DNA from: Actinomycetota bacterium
Lineage (GTDB): Bacteria > Actinomycetota > Thermoleophilia > UBA2241
Length of the DNA stretch: 7,805 nucleotides
Reading direction: 5' to 3'
NCBI GenBank assembly: GCA_003157715.1
Contig: PMKK01000198.1
Location: forward strand, 1 to 7,805
The position numbers were made by a program, and so were the translations under genes. Under the pieces are notes generated by a model. That model was given only the letters and a program-made list of their open reading frames with translations. It made no database searches and was not told where the DNA came from. How positions within the stretch are numbered: position 1 is the stretch's first letter; each line of letters begins with the position of its first letter. Of this stretch, positions 1-6,171 are shown in pieces.

Positions 1-184
1 GCGGCCGACGAGCCGCTCGGTCGTCAGGACATCCGGTGCCTGGTTTGAGCTATTCACCCCGCGATCCTTCCCTTGGCTCGGCAGGAACGCATCCATTCTT
101 GCAGAAAGCTGCACGGTCGGGCGGCCGGACACGCCGCGGTAGAAGGGTCTCGACACAGTCACGGGTCTTCAAGGGAGGTCATAC
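1..184. other. Upstream region of the NHL-repeat gene
   Basis: No complete gene is visible here. Frame 1 of the + strand is open from the window edge to a TGA at 46-48, would end in AADEPLGRQDIRCLV, and uses mostly G/C-ending codons. It could be the last residues of a gene lying to the left, but fifteen codons cannot prove it. A small perfect hairpin lies at 100-113 (stem TGCAG, loop AAAG). I found no convincing -35/-10 pair. A good Shine-Dalgarno, GGGAGGT at 173-179, sits 5 nt before the ATG at 185 and fixes that start. Confidence 0.4.
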
Positions 185-1906
185 ATGACGCACAAAAAGC
201 GATCCGCTATGGGGTGGGCAGGCGCGGGGGCGCTGCTGGCCGGCCTCGTTCTGCTCGTGGCGGCTCCATCGGCGATGGCCGGCGGCGGCTGGGTGTACAC
301 CGGCCAGTTCGGCTCGTCGGGCAGCGGCAACGGGCAGTTCGGCGACGACGTCGGCAACATCGTCTACGACGGCCACGGCGTGCTCTACGTCGCCGACCAT
401 GAGAACAATCGCATAGAGAAGTGGAGCACCGCCGGGACGTTTCTTTCTGCCTGGGGCAGCGCGGGCACTACGGACGGCAAGCTGGACAGCCCGTTCGGCC
501 TGGCGTACGGCCCCACCGGTCACGTCTACGTGAGCGGAGAGTCCGACACCCGGGTCCAGGTGTTCGACGGCGCGGGCAACTGGCAGGCCACGATGTCGGG
601 CTTCTCCGACCCGCTGGGAGTCGCGGTCGACGCCGCCGGCGACACGTGGGTGGTCGACGCCGGCGCCGCCGTGGACAAGTTCGACCCGAGCGGCAACCTG
701 CTTTTCAAGGCCGACGCAGCGGCATCCGGCACGAACCTCGCCGAGGAAGTCGGCATCGCCCTGGATAGCGCCGGCGACGCGTACGTCGCCGACAAGGGCA
801 ACGACAGGATCGTCGTCTTCAGCCCGGCCGGCACCTATCTCCGTGAGTGGTCTTCGAGTGTTCCCTGGGTGATAGCCATCGACCCGGCCGGGCACGTCTT
901 CGTGGGCGGGCAGACCGACGGCATCACGGAGTACGACCGCACCGGCAACACGATCGCGACGTTCGGTCAGGGGCGTTTCAACGGCGCCGTCTACGGCCTC
1001 GCGGTCGACGGCAAAGGTCACCTCTGGGCGAGCGACGGCTGGGGACAGCAGGTCGAAGAGTACACCTGGGACGAGCCCACCATCACGACGAGCGCCGACG
1101 GCGACTGGCACTCGCAGGACACCGTCGTGAGCTTCGCGGCAAGCGACGACGTGTCGGGCGTAAAGGAGCTCGACTACTCGACCGACGGCGGCAGTAGCTG
1201 GACGCAGGACGATACCGTGGCCGTAGCGGCTCCGGCCGACCACGGCAACGACGGCGTGCACGTGGTCGAGGTACGTGCGACCTCCAATGACGGCAACACC
1301 AGGACCGTCACGTTCCGGGTGAAGATCGACACGCGGCCGCCGGTCGTGACGGCCAGCGGTCCCTTCGACTACTGGGTGGCCGGGCCACAGTCGGTCTCGT
1401 TCGCGGCCAACGACCTCGGCTCAGGGATCGGCGACATCTTCTACTCGCTCGACGGCAGCCCTCCGCTGCCCGTCGGAGTGGGCGGCACGGTGCCGGTCTC
1501 GGGCGCCGACGGCCAGCACACCATCACCTACTGGGCCAGCGACAACTGCGTCGACCTCGCCAACACGAGCGCGGTGCAGACCGCCGACGTCGATCTCGAC
1601 TCGACTCCACCGGTCGTGGCGGCACTCGGCAACGTCACCGTGACCCACGGCAAGAAGGCGAGCTTCCGCTACAGCGTGCACGACGCGCTCTCACCGCAAT
1701 GCTGGGTCGAGATCCAGGTCTCGAAGAAGGGCAAGCTCGTGAAGCGCGTCGAGGTCGGCGCGCGGCCGTCGGGCTCAGCGGCCTCGCAGACCGCCCGCTG
1801 GACGTGCAAGCTGACGCGCGGCACGTACACGTGGAGGGTCGCGGCGATTGACATGCCCGGTAACACTGGGTTCTCGCCGGCAAGCAAGAAGCTGGTCGTG
1901 AAGTAG
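185..1906 (+). CDS. Secreted NHL-repeat beta-propeller protein with Ig-like domains
   Basis: An exported protein of 573 residues. Residues 1-32 form a signal peptide: basic MTHKKR, a hydrophobic core at about 12-27, then an AMA signal peptidase I site before GGG. Residues about 33-297 hold roughly six NHL-type repeats of about 40 residues, recognisable from recurring blocks such as LYVADHENNRIEKW, VYVSGESDTRVQVF and AYVADKGNDRIVVF, so a six-bladed propeller is likely. Two Ig-like/OmpL47-like domains follow (about 298-380 and 381-470), each with a 'DxxSGxxxxxYSxDG' strand pattern, and then a C-terminal beta domain (about 471-573). There is no sortase motif or C-terminal membrane anchor. NHL propellers bind proteins, glycans or RNA and some are enzymes; no catalytic residues are evident. 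The likely role is extracellular binding or cell-surface interaction, by inference only. The start is supported by GGGAGGT 5 nt upstream and by the signal peptide beginning directly after it. Confidence 0.93.
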   Translation: MTHKKRSAMGWAGAGALLAGLVLLVAAPSAMAGGGWVYTGQFGSSGSGNGQFGDDVGNIVYDGHGVLYVADHENNRIEKWSTAGTFLSAWGSAGTTDGKLDSPFGLAYGPTGHVYVSGESDTRVQVFDGAGNWQATMSGFSDPLGVAVDAAGDTWVVDAGAAVDKFDPSGNLLFKADAAASGTNLAEEVGIALDSAGDAYVADKGNDRIVVFSPAGTYLREWSSSVPWVIAIDPAGHVFVGGQTDGITEYDRTGNTIATFGQGRFNGAVYGLAVDGKGHLWASDGWGQQVEEYTWDEPTITTSADGDWHSQDTVVSFAASDDVSGVKELDYSTDGGSSWTQDDTVAVAAPADHGNDGVHVVEVRATSNDGNTRTVTFRVKIDTRPPVVTASGPFDYWVAGPQSVSFAANDLGSGIGDIFYSLDGSPPLPVGVGGTVPVSGADGQHTITYWASDNCVDLANTSAVQTADVDLDSTPPVVAALGNVTVTHGKKASFRYSVHDALSPQCWVEIQVSKKGKLVKRVEVGARPSGSAASQTARWTCKLTRGTYTWRVAAIDMPGNTGFSPASKKLVVK

Positions 1907-1937
1907 CGGCCGGCCGCTCAAGACAGGAACCGCCTGA

Positions 1938-1972
1938 CGAGGCGGGGGTGCGACCGCACCCCCGCCTCGTTT
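1938..1972 (+). terminator. Intrinsic terminator of the NHL gene in the convergent gap
   Basis: A perfect 14-bp inverted repeat (1938-1951 with 1956-1969) encloses a 4-nt GACC loop, and TTTCTGT follows on the + strand. A further 5-bp outer pairing, GACAG at 1922-1926 with CTGTC at 1973-1977, is possible. It lies 31 nt after the NHL stop codon. Read from the - strand the hairpin is followed by CAGGCGGTTCC, which has no U-run, so it should work best for the + strand gene while perhaps also slowing transcripts arriving from the methyltransferase side. Confidence 0.88.
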
Positions 1973-1994
1973 CTGTCCGGCGGCGGCGCGGGCG

Positions 1995-2780
1995 CTACGG
2001 GACCGTGAGCTCCACCGTGACGAGACGGTAGCCCAGATCGAGCTCGTCGAGCTCGAGCAGCGCGCCGAAGCGCCGCTCCCACTCCCCGCTTTCGAGGTCG
2101 GCGGCAAGTCGCGCGAGCGGCGGCCCGGTCACGTTCGGGCCAAGCTCGCAGAAGCTCGAGATGCCGGTCCGCACCGCGGGGTCGAGGTAGGCCCGAGGCC
2201 GGCGCCACCAGGCGCCCAGAAACCCATCGCTGCAGTCGTGGGCGATGAGCACCGGATCGACCATGAAGCCGCGCTGGGGCTGCAGGCCGGCCGCCACGGC
2301 GGGCAGGCGCGGGAAGATCGCCCGATCGCGCACGCGGATGACGGGCAGGTAGTCGGTCGTGAGCCACAGGGCGTCGTCGAACTCGGGGTCCCAGGTGAGC
2401 AGCACGACACGGCGGCGCACGACCCGGCGAAGTTCGCGCAGGCCCGCGACGAGGTCGGTCCAGTGATGCAGGGTGAGCACGGCCATGCCGGCATCGAAGC
2501 TCGCGTCGGCAAACGGCAGAGACTCGGCGCCGGCGCGCACGCAGGGCGCGGCGGCCGACGGCCGGGCCGCGATCATCACCGCCTCAGGCTCGACGGCGGT
2601 CACCTCGATGTCGAGAGGCTCGTAGGCGCCCATGCCGGCGCCGACGTTGATCACGGTGTGCGCGTCGCCCAGCGCCGCGCGGATCTGACGGGCGATGCGC
2701 GGGTCGGGCCGCCGGGTCCGGCCGTAGTCGGCGCCGATGGCGTCGTAGCGGGTGTGCTCTCTCTGCCAGTCCGGACTCAT
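1995..2780 (-). CDS. Class I SAM-dependent methyltransferase (Methyltransf_11-like)
   Basis: A cytosolic SAM-dependent methyltransferase of about 261 residues with unknown substrate. Numbering from the GTG one codon upstream, the SAM loop is VINVGAGMGAYEP (44-56), the acidic residue at the end of the second strand is E65 in TAVEP, the AESLPF motif lies at 86-91, and SFDAGMAVLTLHHW (95-108) is the motif IV region. The usual D of motif I is N46, which I recall as common in an actinobacterial family ending in DLGYRLV as this one does, so the enzyme is probably intact. Length is typical. The ATG at 2780 is preferred because AGGT at 2788-2791 lies 7 nt before it; GTG at 2783 is the alternative. 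The upstream 211-residue gene ends at 2786, only a few bases away, so the two are almost certainly co-transcribed and may be translationally coupled. Confidence 0.9.
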   Translation of the reverse strand: MSPDWQREHTRYDAIGADYGRTRRPDPRIARQIRAALGDAHTVINVGAGMGAYEPLDIEVTAVEPEAVMIAARPSAAAPCVRAGAESLPFADASFDAGMAVLTLHHWTDLVAGLRELRRVVRRRVVLLTWDPEFDDALWLTTDYLPVIRVRDRAIFPRLPAVAAGLQPQRGFMVDPVLIAHDCSDGFLGAWWRRPRAYLDPAVRTGISSFCELGPNVTGPPLARLAADLESGEWERRFGALLELDELDLGYRLVTVELTVP

Positions 2781-2785
2781 CACTG

Positions 2786-3421
2786 CTACCTGGAGGCAGG
2801 CGTGCCGATCTCGAAGGTCCGCACGACCGTCTCGAGGGTCGCCCGGTCGCCGACCAGGTCGCCGGGCGGATCGACGCTGAACATGAGCTGCAGCGTCTGG
2901 AGTCCGGCGTAGGCGACCCAGGCCTGGACGTGGCCGGCCGTGGAGTCGTGCGTAGGAGCCGCGAGCGGCGAGTCGGGGGTCGGCGGCGGTCCGCCCGCTT
3001 CGACAGGGGCGCTCGCCGCGGCGCCTGCCCCGACGGCGCCGTCGCGGTCGGGCACCACGTAGTCGCAGTGCATCGCCGGGTGCCCCCCGAGCAGGGCCGC
3101 CTTCCAGGGCGCGTGGATCGTCCAGCCGTTCTGTTCGGCGGTGTGGGCCACGTAGCGGTTGTGGATGAGGAGGTGTTCGGCGAACTCCTGCGGCGAAGTG
3201 TCGTAGCCGACCTCGACGCGGGTGATCGACAACACCGCCTGAGCGCCGCCGGGATCGTGCGTGGCGAGGTAGGCCGACCGTACGTCGCCCGGCATGCCGG
3301 CCGGTGACTCGGTCCTGGGACCCGGCACGAACGAGTCGTCGATCTCGAAGCGCACGCCGAGCTCGGGGTTGCTGTAGACGCGCAGGCCGGCTCCGGCTCC
3401 GGAGCCGCTCCCGGCGTTCAC
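2786..3421 (-). CDS. Uncharacterised protein, possibly PsbP/DcrB/LpqN-like fold
   Basis: A 211-residue protein I do not recognise with certainty. It has no signal peptide, lipobox or membrane segment, so it should be cytosolic. After a Gly/Ser/Ala-rich start (1-12) comes LRVYSNPELGVRFEIDDSF (13-31), then alternating strands and helices, a helix around 77-98, a Pro/Ala-rich insert at about 129-163, and a final strand-helix-strand ending in TLETVVRTFEIG (195-206). The pattern 'Y-N-P-x-x-G-x-x-F' near the start and 'V-V-x-T-F' at the end resembles PsbP/DcrB/LpqN-type domains, which are usually exported; lack of export here would be unusual. The start is GTG; the in-frame stop at 3464-3466 limits extension and no ATG lies between. 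The Shine-Dalgarno is poor, but a 28-codon leader ORF overlaps the start by GTGA, which could supply ribosomes. It forms a tight pair with the downstream methyltransferase. Confidence 0.78.
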   Translation of the reverse strand: MNAGSGSGAGAGLRVYSNPELGVRFEIDDSFVPGPRTESPAGMPGDVRSAYLATHDPGGAQAVLSITRVEVGYDTSPQEFAEHLLIHNRYVAHTAEQNGWTIHAPWKAALLGGHPAMHCDYVVPDRDGAVGAGAAASAPVEAGGPPPTPDSPLAAPTHDSTAGHVQAWVAYAGLQTLQLMFSVDPPGDLVGDRATLETVVRTFEIGTPASR

Positions 3422-3504
3422 CGGCGACCGCCGGCGTCGACCGTCAAGAGCCGTGCCGTGCCATCAGGTGCCGCGCCGTTCCGTCGAGAGCCGTGCCGTG
3501 CCAT
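3418..3504 (-). CDS. Candidate 28-residue leader ORF, probably leaderless
   Basis: A short ORF begins with ATG at 3504 (MARHGSRRNGAAPDGTARLL..., rich in Arg and Gly) and ends with a TGA that shares bases with the GTG start of the 211-residue gene (GTGA). A -10-like TATCAT ends 7 bases before the A of this ATG, so a transcript starting at the usual distance would begin at or beside the ATG, as leaderless mRNAs of Actinomycetota do. The most likely role is to deliver ribosomes to the poorly marked GTG start, with the peptide itself unimportant. It could also be a chance ORF within a promoter region; its amino-acid composition gives no functional hint. Confidence 0.32.
   Translation of the reverse strand: MARHGSRRNGAAPDGTARLLTVDAGGRR
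3441..3504. repeat. 24-bp direct repeat, two copies 40 bp apart
   Basis: Positions 3441-3464 and 3481-3504 match at 23 of 24 bases (CCGTC[A/G]AGAG followed by CCGTGCCGTGCCAT). On the - strand each copy begins with ATGGCACGGCACGGCTCT. The first copy to be transcribed opens the leader ORF; the second would encode only MARHGS before a stop. Because the copies are 40 bp apart, not a multiple of three, they do not encode a repeated peptide, so any selection on them would act on DNA or RNA. They may be regulator sites in the early transcribed region or a recent local duplication. Confidence 0.85.
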
Positions 3505-3511
3505 GGAGTCG

Positions 3512-3517
3512 ATGATA
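3512..3517 (-). promoter_or_regulatory. Candidate -10 element (TATCAT) for the 211-residue gene and methyltransferase
   Basis: TATCAT on the - strand matches the sigma-70-type -10 consensus at five of six bases in an otherwise very GC-rich gap. It lies just after the hairpin that follows the membrane methyltransferase gene and 7 bases before an ATG. No good -35 element is visible at 16-18 bp spacing; the sequence there is GC-rich with an AAAA run. A promoter at this place would make the 211-residue gene and the soluble methyltransferase a separate transcription unit. Confidence 0.4.
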
Positions 3518-3539
3518 GCGCTTCGGGCGGCGCTTTTGG

Positions 3540-3574
3540 GGCGCCGCGCCGGGCGCAGGCTTAAGCGCGGCGCC
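3540..3574 (-). terminator. GC-rich hairpin after the membrane methyltransferase gene
   Basis: A perfect 10-bp inverted repeat (3540-3549 with 3565-3574) flanks a 15-nt loop, 12 bases beyond the stop of the membrane methyltransferase gene. No U-run follows on the - strand; the next bases are CCAAAAG. It may be a tail-less actinobacterial terminator, a pause or mRNA-end stabilising structure, or simply GC-rich folding. The same 13-bp sequence GGCGCCGCGCCGG also occurs as a direct repeat at 3540-3552 and 3569-3581. Confidence 0.4.
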
Positions 3575-3586
3575 GCGCCGGCCCGC

Positions 3587-4468
3587 TCACTTGCGGCCGT
3601 AGAGCAGTCCCATGCCGCCCACCATGAAGGGCAGGCGCAGCGCCCGAGGGATGAATTCGGCCCGGCCGGTGTCGACGAACTCGACTTGCCCGACGCCCCA
3701 GCCGCGTACGGCGGCCAGGAGATCGTCGATCTCGCCGTAGGCGCCCTTCGATCGGAAGAGGTCCTGAAAGGCGAAGGCGCCGCCCGGCCTGAGCACGCGC
3801 AGCGCCTCTCTGAGCACCTCGCGCTTGTCGCGCGCGTCCCTGACCTCATGAAAGCAAAGGTTGCTGACGACCGCCGCGAAGCTGTCGTCGACGAAGGGCA
3901 GCGCCGCGGCGCTCGCCTTGACGAAGCTCACCCGCTCGGCGACCCCCTCGCAGGCCGCGTTGGTCTCGCAGACGCTCTGCGAGTACTCCCAGCTCTCACC
4001 CCAGAAGTCGACGCCCGCCACGACCGCCTGCGGAAACCGGCGCGCGAGCGCGACGGTCAGCGGTCCGTTGCCGCAGCCGATGTCGAGCGCTTGCCCCTGC
4101 CCGTCCCACCTCAGGTGGTTAAGGACGAGCCCCTGGACGCGCGCCTGCACGGCGCCGTTGCCGACCGCCAGCAGACGCCGGGCGAAGGCGAAGTAGACAG
4201 CCACCAGCGCCACCAGCAAGGCCGCCGCCAGGGCCACGCCGAGCAGCCAGTGCAGCACGGCGTTGCGCGGACCGACGACACGCAGGCCGACGGCCAGCAC
4301 CACCAGCACGCCGGCCGCGATGGCCGGCAGGACGACGAATCTCGTCGAGACCCAGTTGCCGTACTCGGGACCGCTCTCGCACTCCGGCTGGGCGGTGACG
4401 GCGCTCGTGAGCTCGCGCTGCGCGGATCCCTCCGTCAGTCCCGCCACCGATCTTCTCGCCGATCTCAT
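3587..4468 (-). CDS. Membrane-anchored class I SAM-dependent methyltransferase
   Basis: A methyltransferase of 293 residues fused to an N-terminal membrane hairpin. Residues 1-38 are polar, then two hydrophobic helices run about 42-65 and 70-96, placing the catalytic domain after R97/R98 on the cytosolic face. The SAM loop is ALDIGCGNG (127-135), D154 ends the second strand (VVAGVDFW), LPFVDDSF (190-197) and NLCFHEV (203-209) form the motif IV area, and LRVLRPGGAF (223-232) is the usual Methyltransf_11 tail motif. The substrate is unknown; the anchor suggests a lipid, quinone or membrane-associated substrate, which is inference. The ATG at 4468 overlaps the oxidoreductase TGA as ATGA, which decides the start and implies translational coupling. 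The same reading frame is open much further upstream, inside the oxidoreductase gene, but that part is Arg-rich antisense-like translation and should not be annotated as a 675-residue protein. Confidence 0.9.
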   Translation of the reverse strand: MRSARRSVAGLTEGSAQRELTSAVTAQPECESGPEYGNWVSTRFVVLPAIAAGVLVVLAVGLRVVGPRNAVLHWLLGVALAAALLVALVAVYFAFARRLLAVGNGAVQARVQGLVLNHLRWDGQGQALDIGCGNGPLTVALARRFPQAVVAGVDFWGESWEYSQSVCETNAACEGVAERVSFVKASAAALPFVDDSFAAVVSNLCFHEVRDARDKREVLREALRVLRPGGAFAFQDLFRSKGAYGEIDDLLAAVRGWGVGQVEFVDTGRAEFIPRALRLPFMVGGMGLLYGRK

Positions 4469-5892
4469 TGCGCGTAACGGTCCGTCAGGGCCATCACGGC
4501 GCTCGCCACCAGCCCGGGCCGCTTGCGGCCCCGCTCGGCCGCCTTGTCGCTCGACTCGAAGGCCCACTCCGCCAGGCGCACCATGGGCCAGCGCAGAGGC
4601 TCGGGCGGCAGCGACTCGGGCGGACCGACGACGGGCAGATGTACCCACTCGTCGTCCGCGGCCAGCACGAGTCCGGCGAGGATCTTGCCCCCGACCCTGG
4701 TCGAGGTGAGGCCGTGGCCCGAGAAGCCGAGCCCGGCGTGCACGTTGCCGGCGACCGACGACTGAAAGAACGGCAGACCCGATCTGGTCATGTCCATGGG
4801 CCCGCTCCAGGCATGCTCGAACCGCACGCCGGCGAGCTGCGGGAACAGCCAGACGAGACCGTGGGCCGCAAGCGCCGCGAGGCGCCGCGAGGCGAGCGCG
4901 CGGCCGGCGATGCCGGCCCCGTAGACCATGGCCATGCCGCCTCCGCCGACGGCGATGCGGTCGTCGTCGGTGCGGCGCAGGTAGAACAGCATCTGGCGCT
5001 GGTCGGCCAGGCCGGTGTGGCTGGTCCAGCCGATCTCGTGGAGCAGCTCGGGGATCGGTTCGGTCACCACCATGTAGTCGACGCCCACGGCGAAGGCCCG
5101 GGCGAACTCGGGCTCGCCGACGGCCCAGGCGCCGTTGGTCAGCACGACTTGCGCGGCGCGCACCGCGCCACCGGCGGTCTCGACCGTCGCCGGCTCGCCC
5201 TCGCGGAGGGCCACCATGCGCGAGCCTTCGTAGACGCGCACGCCGCGCTCGAGCGCGACGCGCCGCAGCTCGCGGGCCAGCTTGGCGGGCTGCACCGTGG
5301 CGAGGTCGGGTGTGAACACGCCGCCGCTCAAGCGCGGCGAGTCGGCGACACGCCGCCGCGCCTCGGCGGAATCGACCGCCCGCAGGCGCTCCCCCAAGCC
5401 GCGACGCTCGAGCAGCGCCAGCGTGGCGGCGTCGGGCGCCGGCTGCCAGTCGCCGGCGCGACCGTAGAGAATGCCTTCGTGGTGAAACTCGATGTCGGCG
5501 CCGTGACGCTCGCACCAGTGCCCCAGCTCGCTCACCTGGTCTCCGAGCGCGGTCGCCCAGCGCAGACCGGCGTCGTCGCCGAAGCGCCGGCAGAGCTCGC
5601 CGGCGGAGACCCACGACGACGAGAAGAAGCCGCCGTTGGCGCCGCTGCCGCCCGCTCCACAGACGGCGGCCTCGAGCACGACGACGTTCAGGGCCGGCTC
5701 ACGCTCGGTGAGCTCGTAGGCGGTCCAGAGACCGGCGAAGCCGCCCCCGACGATACAGACGTCGGCGTCGGTGGCGCCGGTGAGCGGCGGGCAGGGCGCA
5801 CCCGGGTCGGCAGCCAGTGCCTGGTCGAGCCAGTAGCTGCGCGTGCCGACCGGCGGCACCTGGGGCGAACCGGTCGCGGCGCGCGAGGTCAT
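4465..5892 (-). CDS. FAD-dependent oxidoreductase, DAO superfamily (PuuB/DadA-like)
   Basis: A flavoenzyme of 475 residues. In the DAO family the flavin oxidises a C-N bond of an amine or amino acid, releasing an aldehyde, imine or keto acid. The N-terminal SYWLDQAL (19-26) and the layout resemble gamma-glutamylputrescine oxidase PuuB. The Rossmann dinucleotide motif GGGFAG is at 49-54 (within VCIVGGGFAG), E74 binds the adenosine ribose in such folds, GAGGSGANGG (79-88) is the family's second FAD contact, and GFSGHG (389-394) is the C-terminal FAD-binding signature. No membrane segment is seen. The ATG at 5892 is chosen because GGGG lies 5 nt upstream and family similarity begins soon after. 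The frame stays open to an ATG at 6009, but those 39 codons are Arg-rich with a weaker third-position GC bias. Its last codons overlap the membrane methyltransferase start (ATGA), so the two products are made together. The exact amine substrate cannot be read from sequence. Confidence 0.92.
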   Translation of the reverse strand: MTSRAATGSPQVPPVGTRSYWLDQALAADPGAPCPPLTGATDADVCIVGGGFAGLWTAYELTEREPALNVVVLEAAVCGAGGSGANGGFFSSSWVSAGELCRRFGDDAGLRWATALGDQVSELGHWCERHGADIEFHHEGILYGRAGDWQPAPDAATLALLERRGLGERLRAVDSAEARRRVADSPRLSGGVFTPDLATVQPAKLARELRRVALERGVRVYEGSRMVALREGEPATVETAGGAVRAAQVVLTNGAWAVGEPEFARAFAVGVDYMVVTEPIPELLHEIGWTSHTGLADQRQMLFYLRRTDDDRIAVGGGGMAMVYGAGIAGRALASRRLAALAAHGLVWLFPQLAGVRFEHAWSGPMDMTRSGLPFFQSSVAGNVHAGLGFSGHGLTSTRVGGKILAGLVLAADDEWVHLPVVGPPESLPPEPLRWPMVRLAEWAFESSDKAAERGRKRPGLVASAVMALTDRYAQ

Positions 5893-5954
5893 GCCGGCCC
5901 CATCGCCTTGGCGTTGGGGCAACGACCCTCGGCGGCACAGGACGGGCCGCTCAT
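5889..5954 (-). CDS. Candidate 21-residue Cys-containing ORF before the oxidoreductase
   Basis: A short ORF from ATG at 5954 encodes MSGPSCAAEGRCPNAKAMGP plus a final Ala. Its TGA shares bases with the oxidoreductase ATG (ATGA), the same junction as between the oxidoreductase and the methyltransferase. By my count 16 of its first 20 codons end in G or C, and the frame stays coding-like for about a dozen codons upstream, better than the oxidoreductase frame over the same stretch. Against it, there is no Shine-Dalgarno before this ATG, and the frame is open further back to a GTG at 6101 (70 residues), so the true start is unclear. It may be a leader ORF, a small protein or chance. Confidence 0.25.
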   Translation of the reverse strand: MSGPSCAAEGRCPNAKAMGPA

Positions 5955-6053
5955 GGCCGCGCCGAAGCGCGGCAGCGTGACGGCGTGGTACGTCGCAACG
6001 CTGCTGCATGGATATCGTCTGTAGACAGCGACCGTGATGACCCCGACTCCCCA

Positions 6054-6073
6054 GGCTCGCCGTGCGGCAAGCC
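6054..6073. repeat. Small hairpin in the gap upstream of the oxidoreductase
   Basis: GGCTCGCC (6054-6061) pairs with GGCAAGCC (6066-6073); in the - strand RNA this is eight pairs including one G:U, with a 4-nt loop. No U-run follows on either strand. Together with the hairpin at 6084-6120 it may mark the end of the transcript from the pseudopilin-like gene. Confidence 0.4.
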
Positions 6074-6083
6074 TAGTATGCCA

Positions 6084-6120
6084 CGTCGCGGGCCGACTCA
6101 CTCCTCGAGCTCCCGCGACG
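6084..6120 (-). terminator. Hairpin downstream of the pseudopilin-like gene
   Basis: A perfect 9-bp inverted repeat, CGTCGCGGG (6084-6092) with CCCGCGACG (6112-6120), encloses a 19-nt loop, about 50 bases after the stop codon of the pseudopilin-like gene. There is no U-run after it, so it is only a candidate for transcript ending or mRNA 3'-end protection. Confidence 0.35.
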
Positions 6121-6129
6121 AAGCGTCAG

Positions 6130-6171
6130 GGGCCGTCGGACCCAGGCTCAGGGCCGTCGGACTCGAGCTCA
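6130..6171. repeat. 21-bp tandem duplication at the stop of the pseudopilin-like gene
   Basis: Two adjacent 21-bp units, 6130-6150 and 6151-6171, match at 18 of 21 bases and share GGGCCGTCGGAC. The second unit ends with the complement of the gene's TGA stop codon, so in the direction of transcription the stop-containing block is followed by a second copy that also starts with TGA. It looks like a local duplication; no coding role is evident. Confidence 0.85.

Noticed and set aside
1..25. Possible imperfect hairpin at the left edge
   Set aside because: The pairing needs a bulge, no U-run follows, and the sequence to its left is not available.
179..1261. 360-codon - strand ORF opposite the NHL gene
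   Set aside because: The + strand frame has a signal peptide, a Shine-Dalgarno and regular NHL repeats; the - strand frame is a Val/Ala/Arg-rich shadow.
2036..2062. Repetitive GAGCTCGTCGAGCTCGAGC stretch resembling a palindrome
   Set aside because: It falls within the soluble methyltransferase gene and encodes the acidic run LLELDELDLG; the pattern follows from repeated Glu-Leu-Asp codons.
3458..4477. Long + strand ORF of 339 codons opposite the membrane methyltransferase
   Set aside because: The - strand frame has complete SAM-binding motifs and membrane helices; this one has no recognisable motif.
4872..4900. 10-bp tandem repeat (GCGCCGCGAG) in the oxidoreductase gene
   Set aside because: It encodes an Ala/Arg/Leu-rich helix in an intact frame and probably reflects GC-rich codon use.
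4469..5614. N-terminal extension making the membrane methyltransferase 675 residues
   Set aside because: The extension lies within the oxidoreductase gene in another frame, is Arg/Ala-rich with no domain, and the ATGA overlap gives a natural start.
4468..6024. Long + strand ORF of 518 codons opposite the oxidoreductase gene
   Set aside because: It mirrors the real gene on the - strand; its translation is rich in Arg, Gly, His and Ala without any domain, as expected for the antisense of high-GC coding DNA.
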